Part shown: piece by piece, positions 43,131 to 55,924 of the stretch
Layout of the letters: each line of letters starts with the position of its first letter
How positions within the stretch are numbered: the stretch's first letter is position 1
From: Microthyrium microscopicum
Lineage: Eukaryota; Ascomycota; Dothideomycetes; Microthyriales; Microthyriaceae
Assembly (NCBI GenBank): GCA_010405405.1
Contig: MU004230.1
Location: 2,749,744 to 2,813,743 of the forward strand
Direction: 5' to 3'
Length of the DNA stretch: 64,000 bases
Notes under the pieces: model-generated
What the model was told of the DNA's origin: nothing
Seen by the model: the letters and a program-made list of their open reading frames with translations, nothing else
Databases searched by the model: none
Made by a program: the position numbers and the translations under genes

Positions 43131-44890
43131 AAGATACGTTTTACGTTTTTAATAAGGTATAAATACTATAGTTATTATAGTAGTTAGTTAATTAGATTCT
43201 TTAATATTCTCTTTACTAATTCTATATTCCCTAAGCTATATAGACTATATTCTATTAGTTATAAGCCTAGTATTCTAATATACCTTTATTATTTTATTAT
43301 TCTATACGCAAATCTTTTATAAACTATATTATTATAATCTCCTAAATTCTAGCTATTACTATATACTAGTTTTAGTATTAAAACTTACCTATTAGGTTAT
43401 AGATTAATTTATAACGTTACTTCTAAACTTATAATTATTACTAAAGCTAGAACTACTCTCTAGAGCTACTATTCTTTTAGGTTAGGGTTAGGAAGTACTT
43501 TACTTTACCTATTCTTCTCTATAGCGACTTACACCTCTTTTTATTACTTTACTATTTATAATACCTATTTAAATTATTAGGAAGTAATAAGAGAACCTTA
43601 CTACGTTATTTAATAGTAAGAAAGAGTAAGAAATTAGTAGATTAAATTAGGAAATTACCTAAAGAAGTAATCCTATAAACCTTAGGGGTATAAATATTCT
43701 TCTATCCTTTCTTCTCTTTCTCTTCTTTTTCTTTTCTTTATTATATACTTTAAGCTTTATACCTTTACTAGCACTCTTTTTACTATATTTAGCGTTTATA
43801 TAACCTTTACTATTAAGCTCCTAGCATATTCTTATCTTTAATAGTTCTTAAAAGCTATTACTTTCTTAAATTCTTAGCACGCTAATAGCCTTAGCATTAA
43901 TAATACTAGAATATGCTAATAGCCTTAGCATTTATAGAGGTAAAGCATAAGTAATACTTCTTACTACTTTTAGTTGCTATCTAGTCTTCTAGTCTTTAAC
44001 GATTCTTTTATTGCTATTACTCCCTTAACTTTAAAGACTTAACTACTAGTAGTCTTTACTTTTAAGAACTTAACCTCTTTACTAGGCTTAGTATGCTAAT
44101 AGCTTTAGTATTAGTAGTACTAGATAATACCTTTTAACTCCTTAATAGTAACTATATTGCTATACTTGCTACTTCCTTTCTTATAGACCTAAGCTACTAA
44201 GTAGGTCTCTTAAAGAAACTTATTATTAGTATTATATAAACTATTACTATTATTCCTTAACTTTAAGGACTTAATTTCTTTACTACTTTAGTCGTAGTAG
44301 TGCTAAAACCTATACTACTTTTAAGTACGTCCTAAATTCCTATAGAATATTATTAGTAATCTTACTACTACTAACTTAACCTTAGTACTTTAATCTAGGC
44401 CTAGCACGCTATAACTAGAAGGTATATTTAGTAAAGATATATAAGTATCTAATTATTCTATATTCTATTCCTAAGTAGAGTAGAAAGAGCATTTAGTAAA
44501 GATATATAAGTATTTAATTATTCTATATTCTATTCCTAAGTAGAGAGATATAACGCTAGGCCTAAACCACTTAAAAAGGAAATCTAAGAGGCCTAGAGGG
44601 TATAAATATCTTTCTTTTCTTACTTATCCTCCTTTTTTTTTTCTTCTTTCTCTATACTAAGGTAGTATTTCCTAAATAGAGGTATAAAGACACTAAGGTA
44701 GTATTTCCTAAATAGAGCGACGACCTACTAGAAGCACTTATTATAAGCTTATGTACGCTCTTTCTAAATAGACTTAACACAAATTACCTAAATAGGTAAT
44801 CCCTTAATCCCTAGGAGTATAAAACACTTTCTTTCTCTTTTTCTCTATTTCTTCTTTTTCTTTTTCTATATACTAAGATAGTTCCTCTAA
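43131..44890. repeat. AT-rich region with repeated promoter-like modules, probably LTR-derived
   Basis: Three similar modules near 43650-43740, 44570-44660 and 44770-44880 each have, in order, an AATTACCTAAA-like or equivalent purine-rich part, CCTAGG/CTTAGG-like words, a GTATAAA box, a long C/T tract and ACTAAGG/ACTAAGA. Two of them share GGTATAAATAT. Because this block immediately precedes the copia gag-like region, they may be LTR or leader copies. The right end of the copia lies outside the window, so LTR identity cannot be proven. No gene seen. Confidence 0.5.
44426..44545. repeat. Direct repeat of a 55-bp unit, period 65 bp
   Basis: 44426-44480 and 44491-44545 both begin ATTTAGTAAAGATATATAAG and end CCTAAGTAGAG, with a single transition between them. 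A 26-bp direct repeat with period 36 follows at 44656-44717. Confidence 0.85.
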
Positions 44891-47800
44891 ATTAAAGGTA
44901 TCTCTAAAACGGCCTATTAAGCTAAAGGAATAAGCTATAGTAACTTAATATAATAGTAGCGTTCTTACCTCTTAATTAGAGTAGTATTAAAGATATTAGT
45001 CTTTATAGAAAGCTAGGTATTATTTTTAAGTATACTATATAGACCTTATAAAAGGATTATCTAAAATAGTAACTACTAGAAATTTCTCTATAGCGATTAT
45101 ATTATAGAATAGTAACAACTAGTATACTTAAATTAACTTTATAAAATAGTAGGCATATACTCTAAATATATAGAATTATATTAATCTAAAAGGAACTAGT
45201 TCTCCTCTAAAAGAACTAGTACGCTTATCTAAAATACGCCTAGTAAAGCCTACTATTTTTTAAGTATTTATAAAGAATAGTAAGGATTAACTTACTTAAA
45301 TAGTAGAGTTAATTCCTACTTAAGAATATAATGTCCTATTATAAATATATAATTTAGACTACTAAGAGTATTAAGACACTAAAAACGCTATAGTTAAAAT
45401 TAATAACTTCTTAAATAAGATAGTATCTAAAAGTCTTTAGAATTACGTTACTAACATCTTTAAGGCTTAAGATATACTTTAGGCACTTTAGAAAGGTATT
45501 TATTCTTTCTAAACTAGTATAATCTTAAAGCTAGATAAAAAATTTAATACTTTAAGGAAGGGATATAAATAGTAAGAACTATAACTCTAGCTAATCTACT
45601 AGATATCCTTTTAAAAAGAAAGTTCTTTTTATAATAAGGATAGAATTTTTAAAAGATAGCTTATAGATACCTTTATAGACGCTATTTAAGCTTCTTGCTT
45701 TAGTGCCTAAATATAGTTTACTTATTATTATATAGAAGGTAAATAACTTACCCTTTTAGAGTATATTAAGAAGTATTAGACTATCTATAGTAAGGAAACT
45801 ATATTAGTATTATAATCTAGTATTGCTTTTATTACTACTCTTAATAGAAAGACTTAGGAAGAGATATCTTAATCTAAGAAGACTTCCTTAAATATAAACG
45901 CTTATTAACCTTTCTTAACGTCTAGATTATAAAGTTCTTAGAAGGATAAAAAGATAGTTCCTCTTTACCTCTATAATAAGACGGAATACTATAACGATTA
46001 TTTCTATCTTTAACCTAATAAACGTCTAAATAAATAGTATCCTAACCCTAAAGTAGAAGCAAAAATTAAGAAAAGCCTTAAGAATCCTTAGCTTAAAGTA
46101 AGAGTTAATTATATCCTTAAAATAAGTTAAGATTAAGAGCGTAGTAATAATAATTAACTACTTAAACTAATTAAATATATAAGTATTAGAATAGTAGTTA
46201 TAAGAGTTACAATATTTATAGTAGTTAAGATATCTTTTAATAAAAGGTTTATTCTTAATTCTAAAGCAAATATATATATTTATAATAATAGATCCTACTT
46301 TAAGATATATAAGAGTATTCCTAATTCTTTAATCTATAGTAGGGTCTCCTTATAGGTAGTAGAATATAGTAATATAGATATTATTATTTTAGGCTCTAAA
46401 GGATACTAAATAGTTACTCTCTATAATATTACTTATATACCTAGCTTCTATAAGAATCTAGCTTCCTATTATAGGATAAAAGCTATAGGATATCACTAGA
46501 ATAATGAAATAGGCTAGATTAGGCACGTTAAAATAGGAAAGCTTCTAGCTAAGATTATCCCTTCTAACGTTTACTTCCTCTTTAAAAATAATCCTTACTA
46601 TACCTTTTCTATAACATTATTACTTCCTTATACTTCTATAGCTTCTATATCTAAATAGTATTAATAAATAGGTTATATTAGTAAAGTTATAGTATCTTAT
46701 ATAGAATGCGCTACTAAAGGCGTAAAAATTACTCTAAATATTACCCCTTCTAGAGATGCTAAAGATAATGACTATTTCTATAAAATCTATATCAAAATAA
46801 AGCAAAAGAAATAGATCTCCTATTAACTAATGGATTTAGGCTTAAAGCCCTTTAAGAAGCTTTATATTAATCTAATTTAAGTTAAGAAAGGCTATAATAA
46901 TAATTGCTAAATTATTTACGCTTACTATACTATTACAAAGTTCTATCTGCTAGAAATACTTCCTTAGAAGATATAAGAGAATTATATTTAATTCTTACGC
47001 TATATGCTTACTATTATTAAGAATATAGGTTATAAAGTAGGCAATATTAAATATAAGGTCCTTTAAATCTATAAGGATCATAAAGCTATAATAGGTAAGA
47101 AGTAGGATAATAAGATCTAGCTAAATAATATTATTAAAGAACTATCTATACTCTATACTACTTTATAAAACGGTCTTATAGAAGTATTAGGACAAATCCT
47201 AATATCTATTATAAGGGTACTAAAACAATATAGTAACCTTCTAAATACGTTATAGCCTAAACTTACTTACTTAGTAGTATATCTACTTAATAGGATCCTA
47301 AAGAAGTAGCTAAATTAGAGAATACCCTTTAAGATAGTATTTAAATAAGTGCTAGATCTCTCGTTAGTCTAAATTATTAGCTTAAAAGCCTATATTTATA
47401 ATCCTAATATTCTAAAGCTTAAGAAGCTTTAATCTTGCTTAATTAAAGGCTAGCTAATAGGTTATACTAAAAGTAACATCTTTAGAGTCTAGATTCTTTT
47501 AAATAACTATATTATTAAAGCACGAGATATTATAATTAATAAAACTATTAAATTTAATACTACTACGCTTACTATAATTAATGACCAATTTACTAACGCA
47601 CCTCTAAATACACTACTCTCTTATCTTAAAATAGACATTAGTAGTAGTATATTTAACCTGCAAGAGGCTAAATAATAGCCTAATTAAAATTAGGGAGCAT
47701 AGGATAATTAATAGTAAGAATAAGATAGCTATTAGACTTTTAAAAATAATTCTAATTAACCTATGTTTAACGACTAGCTAATAACGCTTAATCCTATATT

Positions 47801-48854
47801 ATTACTATTATCTTAGCCTTTTTTATAATATCTAACACCCTCTATAAGTCTATTACCTACTTAAGATTATACTAAATTAAAAGAGGATACTCTAGAAGAT
47901 CTTACTCTTATAATTCTACTAGTACTACTACTAGCTACCCTAATAGCTTGCCTAAAATAGTAGTATATTACTAAGTATAAACAAGAGATCTAAGCCTCCT
48001 AAAATGTCTCTATACGTATTATAAGAAGTAGTTATATCTTACGATCCTTAAGGACTACTAATCTAGTACTCTATAAACCTTACCTCCTTACCTTATTATA
48101 TTATGCGTTCTCTATAGCTTTAATTTAATACTACTATAAAAGAAATATGCTAGAATTACTAAAAATATAGTTTAAAATAATAAAACGCCCTAATTAAGAC
48201 TAGTATCTTTTAGCTACTAAAATTAAGATTAAAATACTTTAGGAATAAGGCATATTTAAAAAGGTCTATACCCCTTAAACTAATAAGCCTATTCTACCCT
48301 TAAAGTAGGTATTCTTAGAGAAGTACGATTTAAATAGCTTTTTTCTTAAATATAAGGCTAAAATCTATATAAGAGGAGATCTATAGCACCAAAATCTAGA
48401 ACTAGAGATTTATACTACTACTAGAGCTTACTATATATTATGCGTAATTCTTACGCTAATAGCTACGTTTAATCTAGATCTTTACTAATTTAACGCTATA
48501 AATGCCTTCCTAAATACTATTCTAGATAAAATAGTTCTAGTTTAATGCCCTAAAGGCTTTAATATTCCTAAAAAGGTCTTACTACTTTGCTACGCCTTCT
48601 ATAGACTACTAAGATCTCTATTACTATAGTATTAGGATATAAGAGCTACCCTTTATACGATAAAGTTTAAGCTTATTCTAAAAGACTCCTACCTTTTTAA
48701 ACACGTTTAGTATCCTATCTTCCTCTTTTGTTATATTAATAACTTCCTTCTTCTTTTACTAAAAGCATATTAAGTAGAAGCAGATAAGATAAAATATAAA
48801 CTTAGTATGCGCTACGCTATAAGGGATTTAGGCACCCTAAAAAGCTTCCTTAAT
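44890..48854 (+). mobile_element. Ty1/copia LTR retrotransposon, proximal part (fossil)
   Basis: Plus-strand order: gag-like region with a zinc-knuckle-like segment near 45.96 kb, protease-like segment near 46.25 kb, integrase region about 46.8-47.6 kb, then reverse transcriptase from about 48.2 kb. Integrase before reverse transcriptase is diagnostic for Ty1/copia. The reverse transcriptase is cut at 48854 by a Ty3/gypsy insertion and the rest resumes at 63915. Left border not found with certainty. Heavily broken by RIP-type change, with dozens of breaks. Confidence 0.85.
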
Positions 48855-49075
48855 TGTAAGGATTCCTCATAGGTTTAGTGTTTAGTGTTAGATCCAGAGA
48901 TCTAATCTTACAAATAAAATCTCTTTATCCCGTTTAGGGTTAGTATGTCTAAGGATCTCCTAGGCCCTATATCTTTATATTTATAGCTCTATTTCTAAAT
49001 CTCCTCTCTCTATACGTAGATCCTATAATATTAGCTATATTTTACTTGCCTAATTACGCCTAATAGCTCCTTATA
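48855..49075 (+). repeat. 5' LTR of Ty3/gypsy family A copy 2
   Basis: 221 bp beginning TGTAAGG, preceded by the target duplication TTAAT. Confidence 0.92.
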
Positions 49076-52000
49076 TAATCTACGTACCTCTATACTAAAA
49101 AATAACTCTATATATTTATTACGTATTGCTAAATTACTACTAGCTAAAGTTATACTTAAATCTACTAAATAATAATAATATATTAGTAGTACTATCCTTA
49201 GTTAGGATTAGCGCTATTTAGACCCTTATAGAAGGTATTAGCAAAGCTATAAATACTTAATTAAATAAATACTTTTTTAGCGTTATTTACTAAAATAAAG
49301 AGTATAAAGTAGTTAAAGCGTTTACCTTACTATATTCTTCTACTAATAATCTATAGAAGCGTTTCTATATCCTTTCTACTTATTATCTACTTATATATAT
49401 CCTATCTCTTATCTAAAAATATCTATTATTCTATTATCTTAATTCTAATAATAATAGAAATAATATTATTATAAATTCTTAGAATAACTAGCGCGCTAAT
49501 TATAGTATGCTACCTTATTCTCTTTATCTTAAACGTAAATACTTATAATCTTATTTACTAGAGCGTTCTCTACCTTTCTATAACTTATATAAACGCTTTT
49601 TAAAGGCTATATTAATTATATTAAATATAGAAGCTAATTAGATATTAACCTTATAGTTAACTCTTTAATATAAACTACTTAATATCTAAAATTCTATTAA
49701 ACTTTTTCTAATACTTAAAAAAGATAAAAGACTCTCTAATAATAAAGACGCTAAATTCCTACGTTAGAACGTTATAAATATCTATAAAGTAGAAAAAGCT
49801 TCTAAAGTAGTACTTATTATAGCGTTAATAAAAGAGCTAAGATTAAAGAAAGAGGTTTTAACCTCTAGTACTACTTAGATTACTAGCCTTTCTATAATAA
49901 AGGTAATTAAAGGAAAAGAATATATAGTAAAAGCGTTAGATAATAATAAAGTACGTCTTTTAAAAGATATATAACTTTAGTTAGATTTACTATTTAGTTA
50001 ACCTAACCCTTTAAACGTCCCTCTAAGATTTCTTTCCTATTTACTTATTATACTTATAGACTTAAACTATTAAGTTGCTCTATTAGTAGTAGATAAGCCT
50101 TTATTTATATAGGCTTTATATAGAATTAGACTAAAATAAAGAAAATAAGTATTAGTAATTTATTAAGACGAAGTAGACCTATTAAACCTAGTATAGAATT
50201 AATACCTTACTATTAAAGAAGAGGATTTCTTATACTATTATATTAAATCTAGCTACTCTAAAGATTTCTTTAAATAACTTTATATTACGCTAGTAATATT
50301 ATAGACTATAGCTCTCTACTACTAGTCTTTAAGATTAGTATAGGATATTATTATAAAGAACTTCTTAGAATTAAACTTTAATATAGCTTGTCTTAAGAAG
50401 TTATTTAAAACCTTATAAAATAAAGCTATAGATTAATAATATTTAATAGAGAATATTTAAGCCTATATTAACTAACTATAATATAACTATGCTATTAAAT
50501 TAAATATAGTACGCTAGTTAGAATAATAAGCTATTATAAAACTAGAGACTAAATAAGCTACTAACTTTTAATATTAAGAATTAGTTAGCTTACTATATAC
50601 TAAGGTTACTAAACTAGAAGGATAGCTATAAGTAATATTAGTTATAGTACTATTCCTCTATATTAATTATAAAGATTTAGAGGATAATACTATTCTAGAT
50701 TATTATATATTAAACTCTATACGTCTAGTAATATTAAGTAATATCTAATCTATAAAAATATAATATTTAACTCTATTATTAACTACTATAAGCGTAGTAA
50801 GTAGTTACTCTTATTTTAAGGAACTTAGTAACTTTACTAGAATTAATATAACTAAGTATAAAATATAGAAGGAGAAAATGCTTAACGTCCTATTTAATAA
50901 TAAGGTGTATTTATATGTTCTAATAAAAAAAAAAAGATTAAGTTTATTTACTAATACCTTACTAGCACTACTTATAACCTTATCGTTATTTAAGGAGGTA
51001 AAGAATTAAAGAACCTATATAAGTATATAAATAAGATATAGGCTAATCTAGATAGCTACTTTTATTCTAAAAATAGTTTTAAAGACGTTAAAGCTTAGTT
51101 AAAATTACCTAAGGTAAAAATAAAGGATTCTAAGACTCTTTAAGGGTTTCTAGGATAATTTAAAGCTAACTCTATAAATATAGAACTTAATAAACGTAAA
51201 AAGATTATTAAACTTAAAGATTTTATTCTAAAAAAGTTTATAAACCTATTAGTAGCTTATAATATTAAAGACTTTACTACCTTTTATACCTAACTTTATA
51301 ATATTAATTATTATATTAACTATAAGCTAAATACTAACGTAAATTTAAATAATAATAACCTATATTAAAATAACTTACGTTAGGTAAATAATTAATCTTT
51401 TAATTAAGGAAGTAATACTAACGCTAAAAATAATAATATCTTTTAATTCCTAAATATATTCTAAGTACTAAAGGCTAAGAAACGTTATATTTATTATAGT
51501 AAGAAAGGATATTATACTAATACTAAGAACCTACCTTATAAGGGTTAAGAGCTATTATCTAATTAGAAGATTAAAGCTAAAGTTACTTAACTAGCTATAG
51601 TATTTATACGCATACGTTAAGGTTAATAGCCTTCTATTAAGAAAGCTTAAGATAAAAATAACTACTATCTATTAAACTAGATACTCTTTTACTAAGCTAT
51701 AAAAAGGAGCTAAATAAGAATAAAGCGCAAAATAAATAAAAGAAACGTTAGAATAACTAACCTAATACCTAACTACCTAATATTAAAACTAATAAATAAA
51801 AAGCTAAAAAGACCTTTTATAAGAATAAGGAAGTTATTATTAGATATCTATATTATTATATTAAGCGCCTTAAATATAAAGAAGTAGTTTATAAAGAATA
51901 TATTATACTAGTATACTCTTAAGCTATTTATATATTACTAGCTTCTATTATACCTATAGTATAGCTAAAGGATATTAAAAAGAAAGACTCTATTATTAGA

Positions 52001-55000
52001 TCCTAATAGACTATAGTAAAGTAAGTTTATATTCTACGTAGTAAAGCATATTCTAATATAGATATCCTAATTAATATAAGTAGTAGCGTTATAGGTATTA
52101 TTAATCCTTACTACCTAAGATAATATAATATACTAATATTTAACCTAACTTAATCTTAAATTATTAAGCTTACTAATAGTAAGTCTATTTCTATAGTTAA
52201 TAAGGCTACCTTTATTAATATCTATATTAGCTACTATATTAAATAGCTTAGTTATTTTGTTATAAAAGTTACCTTATATAACCTTATATTAGGAGCGCCT
52301 TAGATAGACTAATATAAAGTTAATCTCTATAGAAAATTAAGAACCTTAACCTTTAGTAGTATATAATATATTACTAATTATATTATATTACGTTACCTAA
52401 TATTAATAGATCTAAAAGGACGTATAATTAATTTTCTTCTCTTTAATAATATAAATATTACGTTTATATTAGCTATAGTATTTAAGAAGCTTTTAAAGCG
52501 TAAAGATGCTATTATTAATACCTTTTAGCTAGAAGATTTTAAAAAGATAAAAGATAATAAAATAATAAATAAAGATAATAATAATAAAGAAGTAATAAAT
52601 CTCTTTACTTACGCTATCTCTAAAGAAGATTATATTAAATAGTAGAATAAGTAAGATAGCTTATATATATTATAAGAAGAAATACTAAAGCTTATTCTAG
52701 AAGAGTTCTAATAATACTTTAAGGTTTTTAACCTAAAATAAGCTAATACTCTTATACTATATTAAGGTAAATTTAATTACGCTATTAACTTTATCCTAAA
52801 TATAAAAATACTAAAATATTATTCTATCTCTATATCCCTAAAGTAAGTATTAGTAGTAAAGTAATATATAGAGCAATTATTAGTATATAGGTTTATAAGG
52901 CTTTCTAAGTCTTAATATGCTATACTAATACTTTACGTTAGTAAGCTAAGTAGTAGTATTAGAGTTTATATTAATTATTATAGACTTAATAAAATTACTA
53001 TTAAGAATAGTAATATTCCTTCTCTTATTAATAAAATACTTATATATTTAATACGTATAAAGTTTTACTTAAAATTTAATATTATTATAGTATTTAAATA
53101 GATTTAAATTAAACCTAAAGATAAGTATAAAATAGCCTTCCTTACTTAATATAGCCTCTTTAAATTTAACGTTCTCCTCTTTAGTCTTATAGAAGGACTA
53201 GGAATATTTTAATCTTACGTAAACTATATATTAATATAATTCTTTAATAATTTTATTACTATCTACCTTAATAATATCTTAGTCTTTAGTAAGACGTTAG
53301 AGAAATATAATATATATATTTATCTTATCTTAAATATATTAGAACGTATAAGTTTATTTTTAGATATTAAGAAGTCTAAATTCTATATCTAGGAAGTTAA
53401 ATACCTTAGTCTAATTATTACTACTAAGGGTATTAAAATAAATCTTACTAAAGTTTAAGTAGTACTAGAATAGAAATAACTAGCATACTTAAAAGACGTT
53501 TAGGCATTTCTTAAATTTACTAATTTCTACTATTACTTTATATTTAGCTATTTAGCTATAGTAGCGCTATTAACTAATCTTATAAGAAAAGATACTATTA
53601 TAATCTTTCTATAAGATCTAAAGGGGCTAGAAGAAAGAGCGTTTAAAGCTCTTAAAGAAGCTTTTACTTCTACCTCTATCCTTATTTACTTTAACTATAA
53701 TAAGGAAACTTAAGTAGAAATAAATGCTTTAGATTAGGTATACATAGTAGTATTATTATAAAAGGATACTAATAAAGATCTTAAACTCGTTACGTTCCTA
53801 TCTAAGAAGATAATACTTATAGAATATAATTATAATATCTATAATAAAGAGCTATTAGCTATTATCTAAGCTTTTAAAGAATAAGAACCTAAACTCTTTA
53901 GTATAAAAGATATTATTAAGGTCTTTTTAAATTATTAAAACCTCTAAATATTTATAAAAATAAAGAAGCTTACTTACTATTAAATATAATAGGCTAAATT
54001 CTTATTATAATTCTACTTCCTTATTAAATATTACTTAAGAATAACTAATAATAAAGCTAATACTCTTATAAGACGTTCCTAAGATCTTCCTTAAAGCGAT
54101 AATAATCTATAAATTACTTAGTAGTATTAACTACTTCTATTCCCTTACTAGTTTAGTACGAAGAAGGTAGTTAAGCTTACTATAATTCTTATTAACCTTA
54201 TTACCTTATCTTTTTTATAAGTAGCTATAATTATAGTAAATAAGTTAGATGCTACTATAATAGGAGAATTATATTTAGAACCTATTATAGAGAGCCTTTA
54301 AAATAAGGCTCTAGCTAGTTTAGATAATTCTTTACTAATTAATAAGGAATCCCTAGACTTTGTCCTAGAATAGTTCTTAAAAGAAGTAATAAAAGTAAGC
54401 AAGGTTAATAAGCTATTAATTATAATTTAACTAGCTAAAATATAAAAAGACTACTTCCTACCTTTTAATATCCCTAACTAAGAGTATATTAAGTTAATAA
54501 ATTATAAAGCTATACTAAATAGTATAGTACTCTACTAATAGAAGCTCTTTATTCTTACTACCTACTTATACTATAAAGCTATAAAGTAGGCTTATTAATA
54601 TAAAATAATAGAATATAGAGAAGTTATAATAATATACTATTATTTATAGTAAGACTACTAGTAGCTATATATATTAGAGTTAGTAAAGACTTTTATTAAG
54701 GGCTATTACTATATCTTTACTAAACTTATACGTTAAAAGAAGTAAGGCTTATTAAGATCCTTTCTACTACTAGAGCGTGCTTAATTAGATATCTTTATTA
54801 ATTTTACTATCTCTTTACTAAAATATACTTATTAAGAAATTATCTATTACTATATTATAGTTATAGTTAATTACCTTATATAGTCCTAGAGATTTATTAC
54901 TTTTCCTAACCTATTAGTTAAAATAATAGTTATAGTATTTATTAACTACGTCTAGAAGCTTTATAGTTAGCTAAATTCTATCTTATTAGATAAAGGAACC

Positions 55001-55722
55001 TAGTTTACGTTAGCATTTTAGGGCTATCTTTATAAACGTATTAGTATTACCTTAAGGCTAAGTATAGCCTAGCATCCTAAGATAGATAAAATTATAGAGA
55101 TCTTAATTGCTATACTTAAATAATACCTACGCTTATTTATTAACTAGGACTAAGATAATTAGGCTTTATTATTATCCTTTATTAAGTTTATAATTAACTT
55201 AGTAGTAAGCACTACTATAGGCTTTATACTATTTAAGGCCTAGAATAGCTTTCTTCTAAAATTAGGATTAAAGTTAGCTTATTATTTACTACCTAAAGCT
55301 TTATATAAATCTATAGTAGCTTATAAGGAAGTTATCTTAGTAGATTATATTTAGGATAGTAGAAAAAAGTTATACTAATTCCTAAAGAAATAACTAGTAT
55401 AGGCTTAGTTATAGTAAAAGCTTTATGCTAATAAGTACTAACATCTAATACCTAATCTTTATTTAAGAGATTAAGTTTGTCTTAACGTTTATAACTATAA
55501 TATAATACGCCCTTTAAAGATACTTAATAATAAGAGCGTAGGACTATTTAAAGTCCTCTATAAGATTAATAGTATTACTTATAAGTTAAATCTACTTAAG
55601 TTAATAAAAATACATCTAGTATTTTATACTTAGCTATTATACTCTATTAATGACGAGGCTAAGCTTCTTAAGGAAGTTAACTCTCTACTAGCTACTATTA
55701 ATAAAATTAAAGGCAAAGAAGA

Positions 55723-55924
55723 TGTTAGGGACCTATGGGCGCAAGGGTGCAAGCTAACGGTAGATATGATTTAAGAAAACTAATACGAAGAATCTAAGAG
55801 AGAGGGTAGGGAATGGTCGTAGGTAAGCTATACCAGATAATCCTTGGGCGCTAAGCCCTTAGCATTACGTAACAGGGGATGCTAATGATGTTACAACAGG
55901 ATTAATAGTAGCAGATCCATAATA
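55723..55924 (-). repeat. 3' LTR of Ty3/gypsy family B (left end)
   Basis: 202 bp starting TGTTAGGGACC on the plus strand; paired with 62922-63123. Confidence 0.92.
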
